Of a stretch of DNA of 64,000 bases, positions 1 to 11,030 are shown piece after piece. The stretch is from NCBI GenBank assembly GCA_963691655.1, contig OY829326.1, forward strand, positions 26,090,878 to 26,154,877, written 5' to 3'. Every line of letters starts with the position of its first letter. Position 1 is the stretch's first letter. A program made the translations under genes and the position numbers. Source of the DNA: Toxonevra muliebris (lineage: Eukaryota; Arthropoda; Insecta; Diptera; Pallopteridae). The notes beneath the pieces were generated by a model. It had not been told where the DNA came from and made no database searches. It saw nothing but the letters and a program-made list of their open reading frames with translations.

Positions 1-1430
1 TTTCAGAATGTTTGAAACTATTTCAATTTTTTTAAATTAAATTTAAAATAATTCAAAATAATTTCGAAATATTTCAAAGTGATTCCAAAGTATTTCAAAT
101 TGATTGCAAAAAAATATTTTAAATTGATTTCGAAATATTTCAAATTTTTTTCCAAGTATTTCGGATTGACTCCAGTTGATTCCAAAACATTTAAAATTGA
201 TTTCAGAATATTTTAAATTTATTTCCGATTATATTAATTTAATTTCCTAAAAAAGATTTCAGAATATTTCAAATTGATTTTTAAATTATTCAAATTGATT
301 TCAAAGTACTTCAAAATAAATTAAAAATATTTCAAATTGATTTCAATATATTCCAAATAGATTTCAAATTTTTTTTCCAAGTATTTCAATTGATTCCGAA
401 ACTTTAAAAATTGATTTCAAAATATTTTAAATTTATTTCAAAATATATACGTTATTTTTAAATTATTTTAATTTAAATTCAAAATTATTTAAAATAGATG
501 TGAGAATATTTCAAATTGATTTCCAAATTATTCAAATTAATTTCAAAGCACTTAAAAATAATTTCAAAATATTTCAAATTGATTTCAAATTGATTTCAAA
601 TTGATCTCAAACCATTTCAAATTGGTTTCAGATTATTTTTATTTGAAATTAGATTATTTAAAATAGATTTCAAATTTTTTCAAACCGATAATTGAATATT
701 TTAAATTGGTTCAAGGATACTTTGTTATAATATCAAAATATATTTAATTTTTTTCAGACTATATCAATTCAAAAATGTCAAGAATATTTTAAATTTATTT
801 CAAATTAATTTAATTTTATTTCAAACTCTCAAAATGATTTAGAAATATTTTAAACTGTTTTCAGATTAATTCGAATTAATTTTAGATTATTCAAAATTGA
901 TTTCAGAAGTCTCAAATTGATTTCAAAATATTTCAAATATATTCAGAAACATTCCAATTTGTTTTAAAAATATTTTTAAAAAATTTGAAAATATTTTAAA
1001 ATGATTTCAAAATATTTCAGGAATATATTAAACAGATTCAAGCATATTTCAAACTATATCAAATTGATTCAGAAATGATTGCAATTTAATTAAAAAATAA
1101 ACATACTTTGGAATACTTTAAATTGTTTTCTGATTGATTGATTACAGGATATGCCATTGTGATTTTAGAATACACTGAATTTTTTAACGAACGAACCCCA
1201 AAAGTGTATCTTAAATCTATTTCAAAATATCAAAAATTTATTTAGGAATATTTGAAATAGATTAAAGAATATTCAAATTGATTTCAGATTATTTATATTC
1301 AAGTTTAAGTTTGATTTGGAAAATCAATTTCAGTATTTTTCCAATCGATTTCGAAATATTTTATATTGGCTTTCGCAATATTCAAATTGATTACAAAATA
1401 GTCCAAACGGAATATTTGTAATACACATAC
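1..1430. repeat. Degenerate A+T-rich tandem array
   Basis: The whole stretch is built from variants of a short unit resembling TTTCAAATTGATTTC and AAATATTTCAAA, repeated irregularly with many substitutions. No open frame or recognisable gene is present. It resembles an old, decayed minisatellite rather than a homogeneous satellite, and it may continue to the left of the window. Confidence 0.7.
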
Positions 1431-1463
1431 ATGTTTTAGATTCACAGAAAATATTTCAGAATA

Positions 1464-1514
1464 TTAACTCGAAAATCGTGTTTTTTGACTTATGACAGTC
1501 TTTTAGTAAATGAG
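1464..1514 (-). repeat. Solo end of the 34-kb MITE family
   Basis: These 51 bases nearly match the reverse complement of the left end of the small inverted-repeat element at 34034-34276, through the shared core GACAGTCTTTTAGTAAATGA. No partner end is visible nearby, so this is a broken or solo terminus. Confidence 0.6.
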
Positions 1515-2422
1515 CGATATGTATATTCATTTACCTTTGTTTACAACCAATGGCACATTCATGTAGATAATAAATTATTTATACCCATACAACTTTATTG
1601 ATGAGAAGATAAACTCTAACACCGTAAAATTGGAATGTGTATACACCCACACACACTCATACACTCTTACTTCGCTACATAAGCATCTACTACATACGTA
1701 TTTATAATCTTAAGCAAAGAAGCCATTCTCAAAAAGACAAAATCATCTTATTATCCGCTTTTTTGAAGCTTAAGATTTAGATCGAAAATATGTAAATAAT
1801 GAATGCGCTCAGTGCTAAGGTATACCCAGTAGGAAAAGGTAATCTACAATATTCGCAAAAATAAAAATAATCAATCTTTTGATTAATTTTTCTATTACTT
1901 TTACACGGTGATGTCCTAAGAAAAGGCATTTGTTATCGATTACTTTTTTAAATTTTTAATCGTTATTTGGTAATGAATAGAATTTTTATTGATTACACAG
2001 GGGAACACATATTTTAAAGCCGAGCTAATGTGAGTTGGTTATAGGGACTTTTTTTTGCGTATCAAGTCAAGCTTTCGAAACTGTGAAATATAAATTGCTC
2101 ATCTCTATATACATTGTTGTTGTGATGACTACATTTGTTCATTAACCTGTTTATATATAATTTCAAATAACGAAATTGACATGAACTTAAGTCATGACTT
2201 TGAAAATTAACATCTAGATTTAAATTTTATAGTCTCCTAAAAAATAAACAAATTCAGTTAAAACATTTGAGGCAGCAAAAAAAAGTAGGATTTTCTACAT
2301 ATAAAAAAAAAAAGAAAAAATAATAATAATTTATAAACAATGTAACTCAGAAACTACATGAGCTTGGCTGTTTTTATAAATTAACCGTTCGAGTTTTAAC
2401 GTTGTTGGCTACAGTTCATATT

Positions 2423-4106
2423 TTTGATGTGTAAACATTTTAGCTCACGGTATGGGCAAAATTTCAAATGTGTAAAATGTAAGAATAACTGTAACGTAAG
2501 ATGTAAGATAACTGTAACGTCCAGTTCCCCTCTCGCTCGCACTACTGCGCGGCATGACTGTGCTACTCTAAACAACAAAGAGAAGAGAGTAGAGAAGAAG
2601 AGAGGGAGAAATTAAAATACGAGCGGAGTTTGTTTGTTTATGCCCAACGGGAAGAGGCCGAAAGGCCTTTTGGAGTGCTGACAAGTCAGCTGTAGGCGCT
2701 GCCTCTCCGTGTGACACACCATTACGTTTTTAACATTGCATGTCATTGGAAAAAAGCACTCCGTTTACCCTCCTTTTGGAGTGCTTCGAAAGGCCTCCCA
2801 TGAGATCTTTGCGTCAGCAGCTCGTTCGCATTTTTCCACTGCCCTGCTCTACAACATTCTTCTTCTTCTTTTCTAAATGCTTCAAAAGACCTCTCAGGAA
2901 ATCTTTGCGTCAGCTTCGCTTTTACCTGCACTCTGCTTTATAAAATAAGAACAAAATTTGGTTTTCATGTTTTAACACTTTATATTTTAAATAAATTTTA
3001 AATAACCAAATATATATTACTTATAATTATAACTAAGTATTTAAGATTAGAGTTTAATTTATTTCGGCGGAATTTCTTGCGGCATCTATAAGATTGAATG
3101 CCGTCTTACTCATCGCTGCTTCAAATTGGTTGAAGCCAAAATTTTCACTTTTAACACTATCTACAAATACAAAAGATATACACACATTATATGGTATTTT
3201 TTCATTTGTTATATATTTTCAATTTAATTTATATATACGTTCATACCTTTTAATTATTTTCAACAATTGCCGATGACCCTTTCACTTTAAAACAACACGC
3301 GACTGACTCCTACGTTTATTTTTGAATTTCGTTTGAATTTTTTTTTTTAGTGTGACCAAAATATAATAAAAAGTTTATCGGCTTGAAAACGATGAGTTTA
3401 CTGAATATTTCGGTTTGAAAACGAAAAAAAAGTATAGTCTGGCCACCCTATGAAATTACGACGATCTTGTCGTTGTTTGATTCGGAAACGATTGCTTTTC
3501 GGCGGCAAGTGGTCGTTAACAAAACAAAAACAACAAGTGCTGACCTTTTACTCCTCAGGCGAGCTGCTGACAATCGGGCCCGTTGGGTATGTTTCGATAA
3601 ATTCACTCACACATACAAACGAAGCATACGAAAACAAAATGTGTGTGTACATTTATTCGTGGCAGAGTTATTTGTTGGTGTTAAACATGTGGAGATCGAC
3701 TATACCATACAAGCAGAGAAGTCGCCGTAGCAAACATAGGCGTTTGATAGGTTTTGCATTCGGTTAGTTGGATTGCATTAAAATTAAATATTTTTTAAAA
3801 ATAAAAACAATACAAAATGATAAGTAATAAGGAATCTAGGCTTCAATAAATGTATAAACGAAATATAGTGATAATGATAGCAAACCACGGCATTATAAAA
3901 ATTTTGCTTTGTACATTAACCTTAGAAAGGCAACACTATTGTGGATTGGGCTATTATATGGTATATAAAAGATAATGATATCTAATAAATTTTTAAGTTT
4001 ATAAAAGAATTGTTTTAATTTGAATTATTTACCTAAGCATATAGATTATACAGCTTATGAGCTTATGTATATGGCATTCAGTTGGTTTAACTGTTTACAC
4101 ATCAAA
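2423..4106 (+). mobile_element. Repeat element Y, copy A (interrupted)
   Basis: This unit is repeated at 27103-28352 with high identity in two blocks (about 2423-2642 with 3588-3940, and about 3940-4106). Both copies begin near TTTGATGTGTAAAC and end near GTTTACACATCAAA, an inverted pair of roughly 14 bp, which points to a DNA transposon. Copy A carries an unrelated 945-bp insertion at 2643-3587. It also lacks about 520 bp that copy B retains at 27643-28165. A short Cys-rich frame at 2424-2615 is shared with copy B, but the two differ by four replacement and one silent change that I can see, so nothing suggests selection. The superfamily is not recognised. Confidence 0.65.
2643..3587. mobile_element. 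945-bp insertion with CCCAACGGG ends
   Basis: The element runs from CCCAACGGG to CCCGTTGGG (9-bp terminal inverted repeat). It is flanked by TATG on both sides (2639-2642 and 3588-3591). Copy B of element Y at about 27320 shows the uninterrupted site, which confirms an insertion. Inside are two direct copies, about 110 bp apart, of a segment containing ATCTTTGCGTCAGC. There is no transposase-like frame, so it is non-autonomous. The 4-bp duplication and CCC ends do not settle the superfamily. Confidence 0.6.
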
Positions 4107-5900
4107 TATCTTTTTTTTATTATTTATTTACAAATTTGTTGAAATCCATTTAATTAAAAAAATAAATGAGCTAGGGTAAAATTAACTTCTTGCGAATATG
4201 GTTTGAACCCTTTTATGGAAAAGTTCAGTAATTTTCCCCTTTCCTTTTATTTAGAAAGAAAATATTTTTTGAATTTACATTAGAACATCTCGTAAACCGC
4301 GAAAATTTTTAAATGTGAATAACTCAAAAACTAGACCTGATGTAAAAAATGGATTTATTATTTGGAATTAACTGAAAGATTTAAGACAGCAAAAAAAGGG
4401 TTGTATTTTGTCGCCCTATGTTATTTATTCAATTACTGTCGTTATGCATTATCTACTTTTCCGCGGAGCATATGAATGTATTAATTGACAGGGTGAGAGG
4501 AAAAGCGGGCTAAAATTTATATAAGAGCAAAAGTGAAATAATTTATTGTGTCAGTGCAAGAATGGCATTTAGAGTGAAAATGAAATACCTTAAAAGTATG
4601 AGCAAAAATGGTATAACAATTCTTTCAAAGCAAGAACAGCATAGTTTTTTATTCCGTTTTCGCTCTGAACATATTTTGTTTCACTTTTGCTCTGAACATA
4701 TTTCGTTTTGCTTTAGCGCTTAAGTAAAATTATTCCACTTTTTTCTAAATGTAGAAGTTATACCACTTTTTCTCTCAGCTTTCAGGGAGAAAGGCGTAAG
4801 TATTATTTTTCTTTTTTTTTTTTTAGCGAGAAAAAACGTTTAAATTCAAAATACTTATATGCTACTTAAGCATTTCGCGTTATCATACGCACCCAATTCC
4901 AAGTAACATACACACATTAAGAAGGCTAAATAAATATACATACGTACATGTATATAAAAAAAAATACTTATAGTTTCATCAATATATATCAGTATGCAAT
5001 ATTTTTATTTATAGAAACAAGCCCATTCATAAATTCTTTTCTTAGAAATTTATTATTATTTTATATTTTGGTTTCTATGGGAGGGTTATCGTGTTGCCGG
5101 CTTGTACTTTATAAGTGATAATAATTTTTGATTTCATTGCTTTTTGGTAGTTTTTATTAGTTCACAATTAGCGTAGATAAATAATTAGGGTTGATAAACA
5201 AGCAATTATATTACGTAAACTATGACGAGACTAACAATAGCTCCATAATATTGGTAGTGTTTTATTAGTTTTTAAAAAATGTAAAGTTGGCAGACGACTG
5301 GTAATAACATTAAATTGTTTCTGAAATTTCAGGAAGATTAGTAAAAATTAAAACGAAAAAATATAAAATTAATAATGTAAAGTCGGCAGAAATCCAAATT
5401 TGATGTCAACTCAAGCAAGTGCAAATTTTCCAACGATCGCCAAAATGAATACATCAAGCCTTGGTTTCAAAGATGTCAAACCGGATATTTTTCTATCTAG
5501 AACGACGTTCGTGAAGACAGAATATTCGATCGTCGATATAAATGCCCAGAATCATACTGGGAGCAGAAAAAATAGAAGGAGTAGTCCTTGAGTAACTAAA
5601 TTTGGCACATGTATTTCTTCGATTGATAAAAAGAAAATTTGTGGAAATGGGCATGATTGGTAAACTTCCACACCTACCTCTCACACAAGCAGAAAATGTT
5701 AAAGATAATTGCATTTTTTTAAGCAAAGATATTTAGCTTTTAATTTTTACCAAAATTATCTGAAAAGATGAAAAAACTGTAGTCAGAAAATGGACGGGAT
5801 GGGTCAACTGGTGCTTTCACCTCCTATACAAAAGTTCACTAAAACTATTTTTAATAAAAATATTTTTTATTCAAAATAAAGTGTATTTATTGCCATTTAT
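4107..5900. other. Gene-free A+T-rich stretch
   Basis: No convincing coding frame, exon or repeat boundary was seen. A short direct duplication around 4655-4715 repeats CTCTGAACATATTT. GTAAAGTYGGCAGA occurs at about 5280 and 5376. The small frames at 5400-5726 have no recognisable features. Confidence 0.5.
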
Positions 5901-5999
5901 TATAAAAAATTAAAAGTACAAAATTATGTTGCATATAAAAAAGAAAAAAGTAATTTTAAATTAAAGTCTGAATTGAAGAGGTCAAAAAATTTGCAACTA

Positions 6000-7265
6000 T
6001 TGGGAGTATGAATGTATAAACTCGTAATTGTGACTAACTTCATATCTATCATACGCGCCATTTTTTTGACATTGACAGCTATTCTATCTCGAGGAGCGCC
6101 AAAAATACTGTAAGAATTGATCTGTCAAATAATTTTCATAATTTTACAAAAGTGTTTTACTATAGCTGAAAATGTCGAATTTCGTGCCAACAAAACAACA
6201 TTTGCGGGAAGTTTTAATTTGCTTCTTCCATTTAAAGAAAAACGCAACTGAAGCACATCGTTTACTCACTGAAGCTTATCCTGACCGTGCTATAGACGTT
6301 AGAATGTGTCAGGTGTGGCATGCCCGTTTAAAAAGTGGTGATTTTGATCTTGAAGACGGGGAACGTTCAGGCGGCCTGAAAAAGTTCGAAGATGAAGAAT
6401 TGAAGGCATTACTCGAAGAAGATTCATGTCAAATGCAACAAGAACTTGCAGAATCTTTAGGAGTTGATCAATCAATCATTTTTAAGCGATTAAAAGCATT
6501 GGGAATGATTCAAAAGCAAGGAAATTGGGTACCGTACGAATTGAAGCCCAGAGATCTCGAACGGCGATTTTTCACATGTGAACTGCTGATTGAACGACAG
6601 AAAAGAAAGAGTTTTCTGCATCGTATTGTAACTGGCGATGAAAAGTGGATACGTTACGATAGCTCAAAGCGTAAAAAATCATGGGGACCGCCCGGACATA
6701 CATCAACGGCAAAGCCGAACATCCATGGATCCAAGCTCATGCTGTGTATTTGGTAGGATATGAAAGGTGTCGTGTATTATGAGCTGTTGAAACCGAATGA
6801 AACGATCACTGGCGACCGCTACCGACTACAATTGATGCGTTTGAGCCGAGCATTAAAGGATAAGAGGCCAGAATATGAGAATAGATACGACGAAGTTATT
6901 CTTCAGCACGACAATGCTCGGCCGCATGTTGCAAGGCAAGTAAAAACATATTTGGAAACGCTGAAATGGGAAGTGCTACCCCACCCACCGTATTCTCCAG
7001 ACATTGCTCCTTGTTCCTATCGATGAAACATGGCCTCACTGAACAGCAGTTCCGTTCTTTCGAAGAACTCAAAAAATGGGTCGATTCGTGGATAGCCTCA
7101 AAAGATGAGGAGTTCTTTTGACGCGGAATCCGTATGCTACCAGAAAGATGGGATAAGGTTGTGGCTTACGATGGACAATACTTTAAAGAATAAATTTATA
7201 ATCACTTTTTCACAATAAATGTCCAAATTACGAAAAAAATACGAGTTTACACATTTATTCTCCAA
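6000..7265 (+). mobile_element. Mos1-like mariner, copy 1 (full length, dead)
   Basis: The element starts TTGGGAGTATGAATGTATAA and ends with a decayed inverse of it (TTATTCTCCAA). TA flanks each side (5998-5999 and 7266-7267), as expected for Tc1/mariner insertion. At 1266 bp it has the usual mariner size. It sits inside the Tc1-like foldback. Three relatives lie at 35446-36131, 48891-50153 and 54451-55668. Confidence 0.92.
6172..7193 (+). pseudogene. Mariner transposase pseudogene (mauritiana/Mos1-like, DD34D)
   Basis: The reading frame starts MSNFVPTKQHLREVLICF and carries the mariner N-terminal helix-turn-helix region, the RSGG stretch, and the first catalytic Asp in VTGDEKW. A stop codon replaces the second Trp of the CIWW motif at about 6754-6759. 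The frame then continues with the second catalytic Asp in LQHDNARPH. A deletion of about 13 bp after DIAP at about 7010 removes the third catalytic Asp (PSDY in relatives) and shifts the frame. The decayed end is YFKE plus stop at about 7193. The protein could not cut DNA. Family assignment rests on overall likeness to Mos1; the exact subfamily (mauritiana versus vertumnana) is uncertain. Confidence 0.93.
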
Positions 7266-7307
7266 TATAAATATGATGTGAATATTAAAGAAAAATCGAA
7301 AAAGTAT

Positions 7308-7373
7308 TCAAAACTTGGTCACGTATCCGTTATTAACGATCACTGTTGCACGTCTACGTGGCATCCTCGTACA
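7308..7373 (-). pseudogene. Tc1-like transposase C-terminal remnant
   Basis: On the minus strand the frame reads RMPRRRATVIVNNGYVTKF and stops. Tc1-family transposases typically end with a similar SMPRR...VI...G..TKY block. Nothing of the catalytic core remains in frame. The upstream part (to about 7450) is degenerate but compatible with the preceding region of the same family. It lies in the inner end of the left arm of the foldback. Confidence 0.55.
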
Positions 7374-7706
7374 GATCCTCCAGTTTTTTAAATGTATTCG
7401 TGCTAATCTTTCGCTTCTCGAGCATCCAATGGCTCTCAATTGGATGTGATCGGTAATAATGGATATGTGACAAAGCTTTGAAAACTTTTTCGATTTTTCT
7501 TCCATTTTCACCTAAACTTTTTCTAGTTGCAAATGTTTTGACCTCTTTAATTTACACTTTAATTTAATATTACTTCTTTCTTTTTTTTATATGCAACATA
7601 ATTTTGCACTTTTAATAACAATTTCGTATATTTAAATGAATGCACCTTTAAACTTTTTTAATGTACTGTCAATGTCAAAAGGTTTGATAAGGTCAACATT
7701 TTCATT

Positions 7707-8224
7707 ATGGTTAAGTTCACGAACCAGCAACGTTTGGAAATTATTAAAAATTACTACCGAAATTCTAAGTCGGTGGTCGCCACTTTAAGAGCGCTTACTC
7801 CAATTTTCATGTTACCGTCAATGGAGAGGTGGAAGATTATTTGTGGCTAGAATTGGATGAACTTGACATCAACGATATGTGGTATCAACAAGACGGTGCC
7901 ACTAGCCACACAGCACGCGTCACAATCGATTTATTGAAAGGCAAATTTGGTGAACGTGTTATCTCGAGAAATGGTCCGGTAGAATGGCCGCCTCGTTCAT
8001 GCGATCTAACGCCATTGGATTTCTTTTTATGGGGCTATATCAAGTCACTGGTCTATGGCAACAAGCCAGCAACTTTAGACGAACTCAAAGACAATATCAA
8101 ACGCGAAATTGCTAACTTTTCGGTCGAAATGTGTGCGAGAGTGATGGAAAATTGGGTCCAAATAATCGATCGCTGTAAACGGGCTCGTGGTGGTCATATG
8201 ATCAAAATCGAATTTCATTCATAA
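7707..8224 (+). pseudogene. DD41D (rosa-type) mariner transposase, internally deleted
   Basis: The frame opens with ATG at 7707 and reads MVKFTNQQRLEIIKNYYR, a typical N-terminus of this family. After about 33 codons it jumps, with a frame change near 7802, to the C-terminal catalytic half (FHVTVNGE, then MWYQQDGATSHTA). The second catalytic Asp is in QQDGATSH and the third in LTPLDFFLWG. I count 41 residues between them, which is the DD41D signature of rosa-type mariners, first described from a Ceratitis fruit fly. The first catalytic Asp lies in the deleted part. The C-terminus MIKIEFHS plus stop is complete. I could not identify terminal repeats. Confidence 0.82.
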
Positions 8225-8308
8225 AATGTTATGCTTGCACTACATCCACAATAATTTTTGACTCAATATCGCAAAAAATTCTGTGTTTTATTAATAGATA
8301 AATGACAA

Positions 8309-8930
8309 ATGACCTTTTGGCCAGAAAGGGTTCGAAAACTGGTTTCCTGGGCCCAGAACCAGTACTCTCTTTGTCGTCTACACAAAGAGTACAGGTTCTG
8401 GGCCCATTCGTCGTCGTCTACCACCATTAATGAGTGGGTCGACTTGACCCACAATCGTAAATGGGAGGACCTGAGGGGCTTTAGACAGACAAAGACCATG
8501 TTAACTGTTATCTCGAAGCGTCTAACAGACTTTCTGTTTTCACTTAACAGAAAGAGTTGTGAGCAGCTGGTGGGATTATATACAGGTCATTTCTCTTGGG
8601 CTAAACATTTGCATATGATTGGCCTGGGAGCTAGTTCCTTCTGTGCTTCTTGTGGTTTGCAGGAAGAATGTGAAGAGACGGCGGATCATTTTCTTAGTGT
8701 CTGCCGCTTTATGCCAGATCAGAGTAAGCATTTTTGGTACTGGAGTGTTGGGAGATGAACATCTGAGCTCTCTAACACCGCAGGATCTACTAAGATTTAT
8801 TAATAAATCTGGTAGATTTAAAGAATAGCAAAAGGGAACACATGATATAGTACAATGGACGTAAAACTTGTCTGAGTGCTGTATTCTTGTATACTTCTAT
8901 TGTCTGTCCCAACAAAAAAAAAAAAAAAAA
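8309..8930 (+). mobile_element. LINE 3'-end fragment (I/Jockey-like) with poly-A
   Basis: The translated sequence contains LYTGHFSWAKHLHMIGLG, then a Cys-rich block CASCGLQEECEETADHFLSVC, and after a frame change LTPQDLLRFINKSGRF. This is the usual C-terminal tail found after RNase H in I- and Jockey-type retrotransposons (TGH..., C-x2-C...H-x4-C, then L...LL.F). A run of about 18 A at 8913-8930 marks the retrotransposed 3' end. The 5' part is missing, as in most dead-on-arrival LINE copies. Confidence 0.75.
8348..8406. repeat. Near-perfect palindrome in the LINE fragment
   Basis: Left arm 8348-8374 and right arm 8382-8406 are inverse copies starting TGGGCCCAGAACC. They differ by one mismatch and a 2-base bulge, with a loop of about 7 bases. 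It falls in the coding part of the LINE fragment and looks like a local inverted duplication, probably formed at the 5' truncation point. Confidence 0.8.
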
Positions 8931-11030
8931 GAATAGAAAATTGTAATTTCCTTAATGGAAAACCCTTAACAAGTGGAAAAGATAAAGGACATAAAAATCA
9001 TTTAAACAGAAATCCCGTGGTTGTTGATGTTATTATTTCAGATGTTTTAAGAAATTGTATAAAATAACCTGCCAACAATTCTGTAGGGTATAATATATAA
9101 GTTCAGAGAAATAGAAAACAAAAAATAATTACTTAATGCACTTTTTAAACTTAGAAGCACTGTTAAATTTCAATGTCACTAAAAATGGACATAATCTGCG
9201 CCCCACAATCAATTTGCTCTGATAAATTTGAGTTGTCCATGGTATAGAGTCCAAAATCTTCAAGTTCACCAGTGAAAACTAAATAACAAAAGTCTGTAAC
9301 AAAAGTAATGATGTCAATTTGTTTCACCAGTGCAAGAAATTAAGCTGAAAGTGGTTAAACAGTAACCCCTAGCTGAGCAAAGGGCTTCTATTTTTGGGTG
9401 CTCCATGCGACATTCTTTTCTTTCTCCTGATGATATAAATTACCTGAAGTTGTTTTTTTTTTGGCTGCTATTTCTATTACTGCGGCTACGGTGTCTATCC
9501 AAACACGTTTGGCTCTTCTATATGATTTCGTTTAACCCGATTAACCAATTCGTTCTAAGTTGATACAGTTTTACAGGTATGATCTCTTTCTCTTTTCTCA
9601 CTAGGAAGACAGACATTGTAGCTTAATAATAATTATAATAACTTAAACTAACTTTTTTTATACACTAATCACATTAAAAAAGATTAGAAACTGCGTTGAT
9701 GAGAGATTTTTTCTTCATCATAATTCATTTTTCCTCCCCAACTAAAAAAAAAAAAAAACTTACTTCAAGTACACTTTGTTTCCTTTAACTACATTGAACT
9801 ATTACTACAGGCAAGAAAATTTGCATGGGATGCAGCGTGCTTTATCGAAGTACAACAAAAAATAATCTTAATCACAGCATCTGCTACTTACTGCTGTTGA
9901 TGCTGCTATTGAAGGAAATTTCGTTGCCTTATCAGCGTAAAAGGAAATATTTTGTTTAATGTACACGAGCACAAGTGAGTGAGTGCATGTGCTTAAAATA
10001 TGCATGAATTGGTTATATGTACAAACTTTCATATGCATATGTACAAAGATTTCTATCTGTTAACTAGATGGTGCCCAGACATACATACACACTCGCAAAC
10101 TCACACATGTACTCATAAAATATGCACTTAAAGTCATTCAATGTTATTGCATCTGTGCATCTGCATTAACTATTATTATTATTATTAGCAGTATTACTAC
10201 TCTTATACATATACATGGACTATTAATGCTACTGCTGCATCTTTAGTTATATCTGATTGCAGAATATGCAATACATACTCGTTTGCATGTATGTATGTAG
10301 CTTTCATTTATAATACAACTCATAAATTTAGCTTGAAATTTGGCAGTATCCATTCAAGTAGAAAATTACCACAACCCAATGATGTTATGAAGCATATGAA
10401 GATTTGTGTTGATTACTGATAGTGGAAAACATTAAAATTTGTTACGTTTTCCTTAGAAAATTGAACACATTTGAGCTTAAATTGAGTTCTTTGAATTTTT
10501 TTCTACATTTTAGTTAGATTAAACCAAGAGATATGCAAGCATTTGAATTATCCTAGAAGGAGTTGTATCTTTATAAATATGCTAATCCTACCTTCATTCA
10601 AGTAATGTCCTGGATACATTTTTCTCCTGCTAGTGAGTGGCTTGTAATGTGTAAGGATGCTCTTTGAGTATTGAAATCTGTTCCACAGATCCGACAGGTT
10701 TTTTCTATGTTTAATTTGTTGAGGTTAACCCCTAGTCGACAGGATATGGGAACAAAGTAATGACATCAAAGGAGCATGCAATGAAACAGCAAGAAAACCA
10801 ACCTCCAAATGTCTGCCTACCTTGATACAAACCGAATAATACAGCCGTGCGATACCGTCTTGCTATTTTATATACTGCATCGGAATTATACTGGGCTGAT
10901 TTTGTACAAATGGACATTTCGTGGACATTCATGGAGCTTCTCACAATCTTTCCACAGTATTGTTTATTATAAACATTAAAGAGTTTTGCAGATTTTGATA
11001 ATGGTTTTTCGTCTTTGATCTATTGTTTGA
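8931..11030. other. Gene-free stretch
   Basis: I see no supported exon. ATT/ACT trinucleotide runs occur near 10169-10230. Between about 10600 and 10960 the minus strand has a patchy frame with C-x2-C and a His-rich end that might be an old retrotransposon remnant, but the evidence is too weak to name it. Confidence 0.4.

Larger units (their letters stand above)
5909..7615. mobile_element. Tc1-like foldback element, split by mariner copy 1
   Basis: With the mariner at 6000-7265 removed, the sequence 5909-5999 joined to 7266-7347 is an imperfect inverted copy of 7425-7615. The arms are roughly 170-190 bp with a loop of about 80 bp. Landmarks on both arms are AAATTATGTTGCATATAAAA, GAGGTCAAAA and AGAAAAATCGAAAAAGT. 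The inner arm ends encode on opposite strands the tail VNNGYVTKF and GNNGYVTKL, each followed by a stop. This resembles the usual C-terminus of Tc1-family transposases. The element thus appears to be two transposase 3' ends facing outward. Confidence 0.6.
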
